Part shown: piece by piece, positions 20,540-32,196 of the stretch
Position numbering within the stretch: position 1 is the first letter of the stretch
Layout of the letters: every line of letters starts with the position of its first letter
Origin: Homarus americanus
Taxonomy: Eukaryota > Arthropoda > Malacostraca > Decapoda > Nephropidae
Assembly (NCBI RefSeq): GCF_018991925.1
Contig: NW_024756914.1
Location: 10,322,488-10,386,487, forward strand
Length of the DNA stretch: 64,000 nucleotides
Direction of reading: 5' to 3'
Translations under genes and position numbers: made by a program
Notes under the pieces: model-generated
What the model saw: only the letters and a program-made list of their open reading frames with translations
Told to the model about the DNA's origin: nothing
Databases searched by the model: none

Positions 20540-22331
20540 GCATATATTGGTTCACGTCATATGGGGTCTTGTAATTTTGCAGTACTGTACTGTTTAAATC
20601 ACCAAGCAGGCCTGGCTATATCATGTTGCTAAGCATTATCTTTCACTCACTCACACTTGTCTGTAAGCCTCCCAGCCACTGTATCAGTGATGTAGGGATC
20701 TCATCATGTTTGTACCCATGACCCCTATCTTGACCATCAGCATATTTATCATCAATTACTGGAGGCAGTAATAAAGTGTACCTAGTATAAATAGTAAACA
20801 ATAAAACAAGTGCTGTTTATGACCAACCTCACCCCACTGCGTCACACACACGTCACTTCACGACTCTTCCTAGCCCCCGTGATGCCAACCTGTGGTAAGG
20901 ACATGTATTTCTTTACTGTTTATATCATGTATGACCAGAGTGTAATATTAGAATTATCTTTTATTTGTTGTTTAAATTTTCCCAAACACTGTACACCCAC
21001 ATGGGAGGTCCTAACCTTAGCCCAGTGCCCGGGGGTAAATCAAACCAATAGCATCTCGCTGGGTACGGTATGTACAGTATTTACTCTGGGCATCAATATT
21101 CTGCAAATTTCAGAAAAAATTAAGTGACATTTTCAAATATGGCCCTTTGATTCTTCTTCCCCAACTACTCTCTGGTTAATATTTCAGGCAACCTGCATAT
21201 ATGAAAAATGGCCACATTTACATTGTAAATTTTAAAATTATCATAAAAAATAAAGCAAATACAGTACATTTAAAAAATGGCTTAAAAAAATAATACAATG
21301 CTCTATAGATTTATTGATGGTAAAATGAAACTCAACCCCCCCCCTCCCCCCCAAATACTTGTTCATTGCAATAATCAGTATTCATGAAAGTATTGAAAAG
21401 TGAAAGCAGATCTTATAGGCATGAGTGCCCGTTACGGACAGTGTGGATACAGCACACTGTATACTAAGCCTTCGGTACACCAAGAGGCAGCATGGCCGGT
21501 ACTGCACTCGCCCGCCTTCACTTCCCCAAGTTGTAAACTAAAAATACCCATTTCCAGCTGGGACTGCCCGGGATAAAGTCACCGACCCCAGGGTGAGCGC
21601 CACTTTACCGCCCAACTCCATGTGATAGATTTCAGGGTAAACAAATATTGTGCTTTCAGGGTAAACAAATATTTTAACTTTCCCTTTTCAAGTACTGTAT
21701 TGTACTGAAATACTGTATGATTGCTATTTTGTACTGTACAGTACACAATAACACCTCTTCCTGAAAAGTCTAATGTTTTCATTAACCCAACACTGATCAT
21801 TAACTTCCAGTTATACAAACTCATTACCGAATTGCCTCAACTAGGCATTTATATTCAGTATCTTCTGAATATTAACCCTTTAACTGCTATCGTCGTTTTC
21901 GGCCGATTTACCAATATCGCGTCAGGGTACAGTTTAGTCGTCTCAAAACAATTTGCATTTGGCACCGTGAATTTAAAGCTGTGCATCAAAATTTATAAAG
22001 CACTGTACTGTACTAAGTCAATGATTGATAGGCACTGTAAGGCTGGTGGAGCCTCAAATTAACTTTCTGTTATCAACTTGGAATTATGTGCAATTACTTA
22101 TTGCTCACCACCCTCCTGTCCTCAGTGGCCTACACTTATGATGCCACAGCCTGGCTCACCATATACCACCAACACCATGTCCTTTGTCATCACCACCACC
22201 ACCAGGGTTCAGCAGTTGCCAGTTATCAGGTTTTTATTCTCACCTTGTGTACAGTGTATAATAATGGACTTACTCCACTATAATGTGGGATTGTAGGGTA
22301 ACTTTTGGTTTGTACTTTAATAATGAAAATA
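20540..22331. other. Repeat-poor AT-rich sequence without recognisable genes
   Basis: A C-tract at 21338-21351 and scattered ACAGTAC words are the only notable features. No coding pattern, inverted repeat or RNA gene seen. Confidence 0.5.
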
Positions 22332-22822
22332 CAGTGATCCCTCGGTTAATGAACGCCACGGTTAACGAATTACCTTCCATAAGATTCTTCACTTCGGTTA
22401 ACGAAAAAATTTTGGTTTACAAATTCCTTACGAATTTTTCCCAACATGTTTTCGCCTGCTCACCAGCTATAGTATTAGTCCGCCAATACAGTAATCGGTT
22501 TTAGGGCTTAAATTCGTAACCATTTGAGCAAATATCAAGAAGGTTGTACTACCGGGTATTCAATAATTTTCCAAGTCTTATACAGTATTAAAGTTTTTAG
22601 TCATTTTAACAATTATTTAACATAATTGAAATACAGGGAACTAGTTTTTAGCGCGCCAAACAGCCACTCAACACACCCAAAATGGCGTCAGTGTGTGTCC
22701 CTGCTCAGTGGAGGAAGCTTCTTGCTTGAGACTCTCTTGAACATAAACTATTTTTATGTTTTTACAGTACAATTATTGGTTATTCTGAAGTTTATTTTAC
22801 ATATTGACAATATATAATGCAG
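22332..22822 (+). mobile_element. Tigger-like element, family 3, left part only
   Basis: Starts CAGTGATCCCTCGGTTAATG after TA and matches the first ~490 bp of the full copy at 26146-27392 (shared GGTTAACGAA, GTCCGCCAATACAGTAAT, ATATCAAGAAGGTTGT, ATTGATAATATAT-like end). It stops about 8 bp before the separate element at 22831, and the right part is missing. Confidence 0.8.
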
Positions 22823-22830
22823 AGGGAATA

Positions 22831-23121
22831 AAGTCTCTCCTTGACTTACGACAACCCGGACATACGATGGCCGTGGTCGTATAAAATATTTTTAACACTA
22901 CGTATTTTTGAGTCTCGACATTGGTAATCGCGCTGTGTACAGTACTGACAAAATTTTCGTTTGTAATTCCCTTTAAAATGGCTGGCAAGCATAAAAGTGA
23001 GAGTTCTCATGGTGCTGAGAAGAAAAAGAGACACCCATTTTAGAATTTCTATGTATCATTTTCGCCTTACGACCTGGTCGTCAGGACGGAACCCAGTCGT
23101 AAGTAAGTCGAAGAGAGACTG
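22831..23121 (+). mobile_element. TA-flanked element, family 2 copy b
   Basis: AAGTCTCTCCTTGACTTACG at left, inverted GTAAGTCGAAGAGAGACTG at right, TA at 22829-22830 and 23122-23123. Inside, ATG at 22978 reads MAGKHKSESSHGAEKKKRHPF then stop, the likely truncated N-terminus of a Tigger-type transposase. The element abuts the truncated family 3 element on its left. Confidence 0.85.
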
Positions 23122-23123
23122 TA

Positions 23124-23225
23124 TACATTTCTTTGCACACGAGTATAACCCCGTCAGCAGATGTTATTCGCAGTCATTTTGAGAACCTAAACCCCGCCAA
23201 CTTTTAGGGCATGCTGTACAGTACT
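23124..23225. mobile_element. Partial copy of the 5692-6049 element
   Basis: TTCTTTGCACACGAGT... to ...CTTTTAGGGCATGCTGTAC aligns with 5965-6049 with many substitutions. It directly follows the right TA of the preceding element. Confidence 0.5.
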
Positions 23226-24204
23226 TCAATTTCACAAGAGAGGAAGAGAATTTGAAGTTGCCTTGTACAGTGTTAGTTTCAGCAACTATAGAGGCCAATA
23301 GTCAGAGAAAGCAGTGACCAATAGGTGCATACTCTACTGACCTGACTTGACCTAGCTCAAATCACTGTGTACAATACAGCATTACCATGATACAGTATGC
23401 TACCTGGTTAATACTGTACCACAAAAGGGTGGAAGAATATCATTATTCAGAAGGGACTGACCTGACCTGACAATGGTCAAGAATTGTGGGTCTTGTAGGA
23501 GACCTGTTGTTTGCACCAGAAGTGTCAGTAGCAGATCCAAGAGGGAAGGAGAGCTGAGGGTGCCCACAAGGCAGGGATAGTGTACCCTGAGGGTAAAGAA
23601 GTATCTTTCTGCCTCCCAGTATTTCTTCACCACATCTGCAAGTGGCCTCCCAAGGCCCCCTCTTCAGATGGTCTGCCAGTACCCTTTGTCAAGATACCAG
23701 TACAGGTCTTGCCATTGACATGTGCCAGTGACAGTGTTTGACCTGTTGACGGTGGTCTTAACAGTGAGAAAAAGCCGACGGTCACAATCCACATGACCCC
23801 ATAACACCTGTAACATTTAATATCAATTTCATTCTAAAGTATCCAAAGTGGAAACACTTGCAATTAGATAACAAATTAACATTACCATTTTTTTTATAGG
23901 TAGTCTATATGTAGACTCCATCAAACTGAAGTGATAATGGTGAGATGGATGTGTAATGTGATGCTGAACTGAGATAGGAAACCCCATGCAGAGCTAAGAG
24001 AGTATTGGTGGGGTTTGGTGTAAAGTTAGGCTGAGACAGTTCACACATGTGGAAAGAATGGATAACAACTGGGCCAAGAGATATATAAGTTAGAATGGCA
24101 AGGGAGGAGAACTAGGAGTAATCTCTGACAGGAGCAACTGACAACAGAGGGGTAAGTCATATACTGTATATAGAAGTCAATAATCAAACTCCATTAAAAA
24201 AAAA
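23226..24204. other. No recognisable genes
   Basis: AT-rich to mixed sequence; CTGACCTGAC words near 23335-23470. The minus frame at 23633-23400 has no features of a real protein. Confidence 0.4.
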
Positions 24205-24564
24205 TCAGGTATACAGTACAGGATATAACAAGCACACCAGATTATTGGTAAATGTTAAAGATAGACAAGTTTCTTATATTGTTCACTAGTTACATTACTC
24301 TCTGTCCTCTGGTACTGTACACACCTGCCAGAGAAACTTTTGCAACATTTGAAATTTTTGGTGAAACATTGACAATTGACTTATTTATTACTTACTCTTT
24401 AAACTAACAAATGATACTCACATATGAACACTACATACAGTACAGTAGCTAGGGCAACATTTTGATACAGTACCAAGAAAACTTTGCTCACTGTAACTGT
24501 CTATGAGCTGTAACCTCTTCAAACTTTACCCCAAAATTTTGTCCGAAGCCGCCCACCCTGTTTA
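24205..24564 (+). repeat. Left arm of a 360-bp near-perfect inverted repeat
   Basis: Starts TCAGGTATACAGTACAGG and ends CCCACCCTGTTTA. Its reverse complement is 31835-32196 with only a 2-bp indel (ACATTGACA vs ACATTTTGACA) and one substitution (GAAGCC vs GAAGCT) seen. No coding content and no terminal repeats of its own. Confidence 0.95.
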
Positions 24565-25281
24565 CAGTACTGGTACACAATATAGTATGTTTCAGGTCAG
24601 GTACACTGTACAGTACGCAATACTATTACTTTTATTGTTTATAACCCCACCCCCGGGCTAGGGTGCTGCTGGCTGTGTCCCCCACGTGGGGTAAATCGAG
24701 AAAATCAACTTTTCCAAAATAATTGTTAACCATTTTAAATGATAAAACAATAAAAACAGAAGTAAGAAAAACTATATATTGACCCTCTATAAACTTCCCT
24801 GTGGCAGCAGTGGTGCGGAAGATAAGGGGACAGTGTTGTTTTGACGGCCAGTGCTCGTGGTCACTACGCACTTAGTGGCAATTTTCTACTTGCCTTTGTG
24901 CCCGGGATGGCCAGTAATGCATATATTTACTGACCATAATACTTATTTCCTATAAATATTTCATTTTGAATTTATTTTATTTGCATTATTTTTCATAAAA
25001 AGTGCTCGGCGACACACACACAGGGTGTCTACAGGTTGAGGGACAACTCTCCATGGGTACAGGCTAATGCGTACTAACCACAGTGAGACCATCCACGTCA
25101 TCCTGTGTGTGGTGTGACCACCAAATAGTCATGCTGGAGCCTTATAACTCACGCTGGGCATTCAAACAATGGCGGGAAAAGGCGCACGATCTGGAACGTC
25201 AACCGGGGCGTAGGGGTTAATGGTTATATGGTACACTGCAGTACAATATATATATATATATATATATTTTGTGTATAACTA
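24565..25281. other. Unassigned sequence inside the large inverted repeat
   Basis: Mixed composition, with a CACGTGGGG word at 24684 and a short (TA)n at 25246-25267. No gene seen. Confidence 0.4.
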
Positions 25282-25952
25282 CAGTCGTTTCTGCTACAAC
25301 GCATGTTTTGTCAACGCGAATTGGCTATAACGCGATGGACGAATAGAAGAGCGATATTTGTAAAACACAAACGCGTGTTGGCTGTATCTCGATTCCACTC
25401 CAACGTTTTAAGTGTACTGTCGCTTGGCGCGGGGTTACGGAGTGTTTACAGTTCACGTTCGACATCACATTTTCAACTGATTCACGTGTTTTGTTTGTGA
25501 TGTGTTATTTGATAGGGACTCTATAAATTTCATTCTTTTTTTTTCAAATTTAGCTGTTCCCATAAATACTGTATGAAAACAATAAATAAAAATAATGTTT
25601 CGCAGTGCGGACTAACAGTAATTTAAGCCCGCTCTCTCTGTTTCCATCACACAATCAGTTGAAACACGTGGGTTGTTTTGAAGCGTCCTTTGTGATTTTT
25701 GCTTACTATTTCTCCTATTTTGTGGTAGTAACTGTGTTACATTTACTGTATGATTTCATTATTAGATATGAATGTAACATTTATTTAGATTTCTATCCTT
25801 TGTGTTCGGCTAACTACTAAATTTGTTTTCAATTTTGAGTAATCTGCACCTAACCCTGTTTTCTCCATAAGCCCTGTTATTTCTATTGCGAGAATATCTA
25901 CAACGCGAGGTTTTACAAGAACACAACTATCGCGTTATAGCAGAACTGACTG
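25282..25952. mobile_element. TA-flanked element, family 4 (CAGTCGTTTCTGCTACAACG ends)
   Basis: The left end CAGTCGTTTCTGCTACAACG is matched by inverted CGCGTTATAGCAGAACTGACTG at the right, with TA on both sides (25280-25281, 25953-25954). 671 bp; CTATAACGCG/ACAACGCG words recur internally near both ends. No open frame resembles a transposase. Confidence 0.85.
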
Positions 25953-26679
25953 TATTCCATAGTTTATACAGTACACAATTTATTGGTAGTTTTACAATTT
26001 TTTTTAATTCCTGATACAGGATGTGCTAAAAGTGAACTACACGTACAGAATAAATAAATAATTTAAATATCAATAAGTTACAGCCTTAAATACCAAACAA
26101 ACTGACCAACTTGATCATAACTGACTCGGCTAATGAGTGCAGATACAGTGGTCCCTCGGTTAACCAACGGTTCAATTAACAAAATTTTGGTTAATGAATT
26201 ACCTCCCATAAGGATCTTCAATTCGGTTAACGAACAAAACTTCGATTAACGAAAACCTTAAGAAAGACACGTTTTGTTGTGAGCATCAGCTGATCAGCTA
26301 GTCCGCCAATACAGTAATTGGTTCTATGTTTACAATCGTTTCCAGTGGAGTAAATATCAAGAAGGTTGTGCTCTTTAATATTTTTGCATTTTTTTTATTA
26401 AAATTATTAGCCATTTTATAATTTAGTTAACAAATTGATAATATATGCAGTACAGGGAACTAGTTTTTTGTGCGCCCATCAGCCGCTTGACTCACCTGCC
26501 AAAGCGTCAGTTTAACTTTGTTTACAGTGGCGGAAACATCGTGTGTGTCGCTCTCTTGAATACAGAGTATTTTTACGTTATGTTAAAATTATTGGTCATT
26601 CTGAAATTTAGTTAACATATTGATAATATATAGCACAGTGCAGTGTTGATTTAATTACACATAGTGAACTTAAATTTGA

Positions 26680-26850
26680 TTGGTGAAATTACTGCATCAA
26701 GCATGGGTCCAAAGAAAGACGATTTCAATTCAAGTGAAACAGGAAATTATTAAGAAACATGAAAAAGGCATTAGAACCAATGTACTGAGTAAAGAATATG
26801 GCATGTCGGCATCAGCTGTCTACAATTATTGCTTCCAAGAAGCATTAAAA
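26680..26850 (+). pseudogene. Tigger-type transposase N-terminal HTH, broken
   Basis: From 26722 the frame reads RKTISIQVKQEIIKKHEKGI, then RTNVLSKEYGMSASAVYNYC. This is the CENP-B N-terminal HTH; the natural start, MGPKK at 26704, is one frame away, so a small indel separates start and domain. The catalytic DDE domain is absent and the frame runs into a C/T-rich minisatellite. Dead remnant. Confidence 0.75.
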
Positions 26851-26853
26851 TGC

Positions 26854-27206
26854 TTCTCTCCTCCACCCCACTTCCTTCTCTTCTCCTCCACCCCACTTCC
26901 TTCTCTTCTCCCTTCTCCTCCACCACACTTCCTTCTCTTCTCCCTTCTCCTCCACCCCACTTCCTTCTCTTCTCCCTTCTCCTCCACCACACTTCCTTCT
27001 CTTCTCCCTTCTCCTCCACCCCACTTCCTTCTCTTCTCCCTTCTCCTCCACCCCACTTCCTTCTCTTCTCCCTTCTCCTCCACCACACTTCCTTCTTCTC
27101 CCTTCTCCTCCACCCCACTTCCTTCTCTTCTCCCTTCTCCTCCACCCCACTTCCTTCTCTTCTCCCTTCTCCTCCACCCCCACTTCTAATTCCCATCATC
27201 ATCATC
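26854..27206. repeat. G-free 32-bp minisatellite (CTCCACCCCACTTCC TTCTC type)
   Basis: About ten units of roughly 32 bp, each containing CTCCACCCCACTTCC and TTCTCTTCTCCC, with two subtypes (CCACCCCAC, CCACCACAC). The + strand has no G for about 350 bp. Confidence 0.95.
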
Positions 27207-28301
27207 AGCCAGGAGCCTTCTACACATACACACCTCAAAGTAAGTGTACTTTACTGCATTTTGTTTATACTTTGTATGTACTTTTCTGTGAGCTGGAACC
27301 AATTACCGTACCCAATATCCCATTGAAATAATGGATTCGGTTAACAAACGACTCTGTGAAACGAACTGTTTTCATTAACCGTGGGACCACTGTACTGCTG
27401 TATATGGTATCGATAACTGACACAGTTAATCAATACAGTAGGTATGTTCTCCAGGTCTATCCCCCCCCCCTCTCATCTTACAACCAAGATAAATTATTTG
27501 GTTAGTTATTTCCTGTTCAACTAAAACTAGTACAGTACAGTACTCTTTATTACGTACTGTATTTCTTAATGATAATCCAGAAAAAATTTAGTTTCCTCCA
27601 TTATACAGTACACTAAACAACTGCCTAGTTTAAATGGTCATAACCAGATCTCAGTCCCAAGAGGCCTACCACTACCATCAGCAAAGAGGTGTGTTTTTAA
27701 TTTATAATTTCATTATCATATACTGTATAATATTTTAAGAGAAAAAATCAGACAAAGAAAGAAATCGACAGTTTTCACCTAGAAAACTGCAATATGCAAT
27801 ACTGTTCACACAACTTTAAAAAATGGCACCACTGTAATGTACTGCACCCTACTTTTCATTTAATAGTTGTGGAAACTTGCAAAAGACTGGACTTCATTAA
27901 TGAACACTGAAGATTTTTTTCTTACCCAGAAAACAGCAAAACTATAATGCATTCATGTCAAGTTTTACCTTAATACTAGAATAATACAACCATCATCAAC
28001 CATCATGCTTCAAACAAGTTTGACTCAGCTACAACCTTGACCTTTGACCTAGACAACTGAATTTATTGCTCTGCACTTTAGTGATACTGTACTGTATCAT
28101 AGATATTTATGTAAAGTTGTATCCATAAGCCTCACTGTACAGGTACAGTATCTGTATTGATGCAGGAGTTATGATCCAAACTAGATTATGACTTTCCTGT
28201 CATCTTGAACTTTGACCAAGTCATCTCAACAGCCTCTCATTAAGATGCATTACCTCAAGATTTTGTTAACATTAGTCAACCTACTTCAATGGTGTACAGT
28301 A

Positions 28302-28380
28302 ACAGTACAGTACAGTACAGTAACAGAACAGAACAGAACAGAACAGTACAGTACAGTACAGTACAGTACAGTACAGTACT
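28302..28380. repeat. (ACAGT)n array with internal (ACAGA)n block
   Basis: Pentanucleotide array: ACAGT units, then four ACAGA units, then ACAGT units again. The unit is the same ACAGT word that is dispersed throughout the window. Confidence 0.95.
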
Positions 28381-29313
28381 CTGGAGAAACAGCCTAACAA
28401 AGCATACCAGTACCGGTATCTGAGGAGTTGTAGGCAACTCGAGGGGATAAGTCACCCCTGACAGAAGGCCAGGTGACAGTACCACACTATACCTGGAGCT
28501 GTATCACCTGCTCTTGGTACTGTACTAGACACATGTTCTTAGTTTAATGAGAATAAACCTAACAGTTGTTGAGATAGAAAGTTCCACCTATCAGACAACA
28601 GCCTTTCAGTCAAAAGAGTGTTGTTACATTGAAACCCAGGTACAGCATTTGCTTCTGCGAGGGATACATACAAATAAAGTTAGTGTTGTGGTGTACATAA
28701 CTCACACTGTACAATGAGTTTCAGTATAGTATTGTGAAGAATATTATAGCTGGACATGCACATTCTCTCTCTTAATTCCCAAATGTACCGGGTACTTTTA
28801 ATAATTTTTAAAACTACATTGAGCATTACTATGAAATACCTAATTTTTTTTTAATTATAACAGCCTTCCAGTTGAGGATGCAAGACAGCTAAACTGTATC
28901 AGTGAATTACACGGGATATGTTGAAGGTGAATGCAAGCAGGGGTAAAATTTCAGTCTAGTACAGTATAGACGTGTACGTAAATCTCATAACGTGCACAGG
29001 ACATTAACAGTATTAATGGGAAAGAAAACTCAACTGGAACAAGTAGATGAATGATAAATATGGTCTACAATTAACAAGACTGGCAAAGGGAAAGTAGAAA
29101 GTGATGAGACATTACTGTATTGTGAGGAAGAGGAGTTGTTGGTGCCCTGAATGGGGGAAAGTCAGGCCTGGAATGTGCAAGCCAGCATGAAGCGCTTGTT
29201 CTAACCCTCAAGTACAGTATACAGTACTGTACTGTATACATAAGAGGGAAAATGAAAATTTATGCACAATTCATTACCATTATCACTATACTGTACAGTA
29301 CTCTGTATGTATG

Positions 29314-29315
<2 letters not shown>

Positions 29316-29367
<52 letters not shown>
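29316..29367. repeat. (AT)n microsatellite
   Basis: About 25 AT units preceded by GTAT units and followed by TGTGTGTGTG. Confidence 0.97.
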
Positions 29368-29369
<2 letters not shown>

Positions 29370-30639
29370 GTGTGTGTGTCCTGCATGATCAGTACAATCA
29401 CAACAGACCATAAAAATGATGCAGTACATTCAAATAACAACAAATACATAAATATAAAAGGTTGTTTTTTAAAAGACCAAGGAGCCACCCTATATTATGC
29501 AGGGCAGTGTGTTCCACAAATTAACTGTGGAGCATAAACAAAGATTATGACTGATTAGAGAGCCTGATGATGGGAGTATACTGTAATCTTATGACCCTGT
29601 TGAGATAACAAATCTCAGGTAGACAGCAACTGGGTGTTAAGGTTCACATAAATCTCACGGAACACAACAAAATATGCCAAACAAACGATGATGCTCAAAG
29701 TCAATCCAATCAGCGACATAGAAGAATTTTCTACAAGTCATCCTTGTTTATACTGTACGGTACCAGTTTCACAAGAACCAGATTCAGTTTACTTTTACTA
29801 CCTGTAATTCATTTATGCTGGGCTAAAATTTGCATGTACACAGGTGCTTATCTTGCCTTTCATCTTTCGCAAACAAAATGTATCACAAAAAACATACTGC
29901 AGGGTACAATACACCTGGAGCTTACTATGTAAATATCTTTTCTACTTGATGTCTTAATTTCATAATTTTTGCCACTGATGATGGGCTCCCAAAAGTGCCC
30001 TAAGTTCTGCTATAAGTAGAAGAGCCAAGGTGATGTAAACACTAGAAAGTTAAAAGATACTGTACTATTCAAATGGTAACACCAGTACTTCTCCCAGCAA
30101 TGCCCTTCTTAATATAAAAATAGGCACTTAATATAACATCTCGGTATTGGTATCCAACTACAATATATTGATCTAAATGATGTTAAAGAATTTGTTAATC
30201 TAGTGAGTATTTTTTGATGATTTCAACTAAATAAATGTGAATGGGTCAGTACCCACCACGGACATTATGAACACTGAAGGGGTTAACCCAGTAAGTTGAG
30301 ATCAGTGAGGCTGATCTACAGTAGAGGGAAAATGAAGAGATGTGAAGTATTCATGACACAAAATCATGATTCACTATCAGTAACCAAGTGTTGAGGCAAA
30401 TACAGTACAGTACAGTACTTGAGGCATCCCGCATCGTAATGTGCATTCAGACCATCCGGGCGAAACCCGTCTTGTGTTGGAAAGCACTACTGTATTTTCG
30501 GGCTGGGTTTATACTGTACAATGGTACCGTAGTTGAAAAGATCTCCTTACTACACTGTAAATAAGGTTTAAAGTCCTTCAAAAATAGGGTAGAACATCAA
30601 TTTGTGGCAGACAGGAAATTATGGGCTTGGCTTTCGTGT

Positions 30640-30800
30640 CGTCAGGTGCTCTCATCCAGTCAGCAAGTGAGTGAGAGGAGCGGGCGGCCAATCAGTGGCC
30701 AGCCTACAGCCTCCTCCCCCGTCTCGGCCAATGACAGTGAGCGTCTGCTATCAACATCACGGCCCCTCCAGCCAATGAGGCAGAATCCCTTTCTCCCTCT
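30640..30800. promoter_or_regulatory. Promoter-like segment with three CCAAT boxes
   Basis: GGCCAATCAG (CCAAT at 30688-30692), GGCCAATGAC (30728-30732) and AGCCAATGAG (30772-30776) are in the same orientation, about 40 and 44 bp apart, in a locally GC-rich stretch with C-rich words. The (A/G)CCAAT(C/G)A form is the NF-Y consensus. No adjacent coding exon is recognised, so the served transcript is unknown; gw would be on the other strand, though NF-Y sites work in either orientation. Confidence 0.45.
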
Positions 30801-30910
30801 CCCTCAGTTTTCCTTTGTTGTGACAGGATCTACACTGATATCGCTTAAAGTCTAAAAAGCCATAAACGGGTCGGAGTTTTGTTGCTTCAATCAACATTGC
30901 AACAACCAAG

Positions 30911-31200
30911 TACGGGTATTCCTCGACTTACGACCACCCGGATATACGACCGCCGCAGTCACAACAAATTTTTTTCAAATTACGTATTTTCGAGTCCCGA
31001 CGTTAGTGATTGCACTGTGTACGGACAAAATTTAATTTGTAATTCCCTTTAAAATGGCTGGCAAGCTTAAAAGTGAGAGTTTTATGGTGCTGAGAAGAAA
31101 AGGAGACACCCATTTTAGATTTTCTATGTATTATTTTCGCATTTTCGACTTACGACCAGGATTTGGGTCCCTAACCCCGTCGTAAGTCAGGGACTGCCTG
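30911..31200 (+). mobile_element. Family 2 element, copy c, decayed ends
   Basis: ATTCCTCGACTTACGACC near the left end, CGTAAGTCAGGGACTGCC near the right end, and ATGGCTGGCAAGCTTAAAAG inside as in copies at 18687 and 22831. The terminal CAG and TA duplication are no longer clear. Confidence 0.75.
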
Positions 31201-31834
31201 GACATTACTTCATGACATACTATCTACCATCTACAAGTACAGTCCTTTAGCTTCAAAATGCCTAAAAAATTAATGCCGTATCAAACAACAAAGCACGCTC
31301 GAAGTTGGAAAAACTTTAAACGCGCTTTTCTCGGTTTCAAATTCTGTTTCGAATAACCCATAAAATGCATGGTGCCTCACTTCTCTTTCTTTTTGGCAAC
31401 ATTTAAAAGTTCTCAGATTGTTTTTCTCAAACAAATGCCAAAATGACAGCCAGAAAACCTGCTGATCTTTTGCATTTACACATACAGTACCTGTATAAGT
31501 TATAAAATAAAGGACTGATAAACAAATCTGCTTTCAAGCACAGCCCAAGACGAGGCAGTTCACATGAAACAGGGTAACGACTGGAGAACTATGATACCAT
31601 ACCTTTAGTTTCCTCTCTATGTTAGCCAGTAATTTATCAACCTTTTGGGTACTATATCAGGCACCCATCACACCAACCTTTTCTTTTAGGGTGACATGAC
31701 AGGTGCCACACTCCATGCCACAGCTCACCATACCTCACCATCTGGAATCCTGTACCAACAAGTCATAAATATTTCAGTTCCAGCTCACTAATCCCATAAC
31801 CCAGAAGGGGGGGGGGGGGTTAAGCTGTACTTCA

Positions 31835-32196
31835 TAAACAGGGTGGGCAGCTTCGGACAAAATTTTGGGGTAAAGTTTGAAGAGGTTACAGCTCATAGAC
31901 AGTTACAGTGAGCAAAGTTTTCTTGGTACTGTATCAAAATGTTGCCCTAGCTACTGTACTGTATGTAGTGTTCATATGTGAGTATCATTTGTTAGTTTAA
32001 AGAGTAAGTAATAAATAAGTCAATTGTCAAAATGTTTCACCAAAAATTTCAAATGTTGCAAAAGTTTCTCTGGCAGGTGTGTACAGTACCAGAGGACAGA
32101 GAGTAATGTAACTAGTGAACAATATAAGAAACTTGTCTATCTTTAACATTTACCAATAATCTGGTGTGCTTGTTATATCCTGTACTGTATACCTGA
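31835..32196 (-). repeat. Right arm of the 360-bp near-perfect inverted repeat
   Basis: TAAACAGGGTGGGCAGCTTC to ACAGTACAGGA... complement, ending GTATACCTGA. The homology to 24205-24564 starts and stops abruptly at both ends, and the outer flanks (poly-A at 24196-24204; AAATGTGACTTG at 32197) show no shared duplication. A 12- to 13-nt G tract lies just outside at 31807-31819. Confidence 0.95.

Larger units (their letters stand above)
26146..27392 (+). mobile_element. Tigger-like element, family 3, full-length decayed copy
   Basis: Ends CAGTGGTCCCTCGGTTAACC and inverted GGTTAATG...-type sequence closing in CCGTGGGACCACTG; TA on both sides. 1,247 bp. Carries a transposase N-terminal stretch (26680 on) and a 32-bp tandem array that replaces the rest of the gene. 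Confidence 0.9.
27393..30687. other. AT-rich sequence without recognisable genes
   Basis: Contains an (ACAGT)n/(ACAGA)n array at 28302-28380 and an (AT)n tract at 29316-29367; the rest shows no coding or element structure that I can support. Confidence 0.5.

Noticed and set aside
24632..25230. piggyBac-like element (TATAACCCC... at left, ...GGGGTTAA at right)
   Set aside because: Terminal similarity is about eight bases, and no further inverted pairing was found.
26771..27326. Frames of up to 169 codons in the C/T-rich array
   Set aside because: Low-complexity translation of a tandem repeat within a dead transposon.
24565..31834. Large autonomous transposon bounded by the 360-bp inverted repeat
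   Set aside because: No transposase, integrase or polymerase coding sequence lies between the arms, only small unrelated elements; kept as a repeat pair with open origin.
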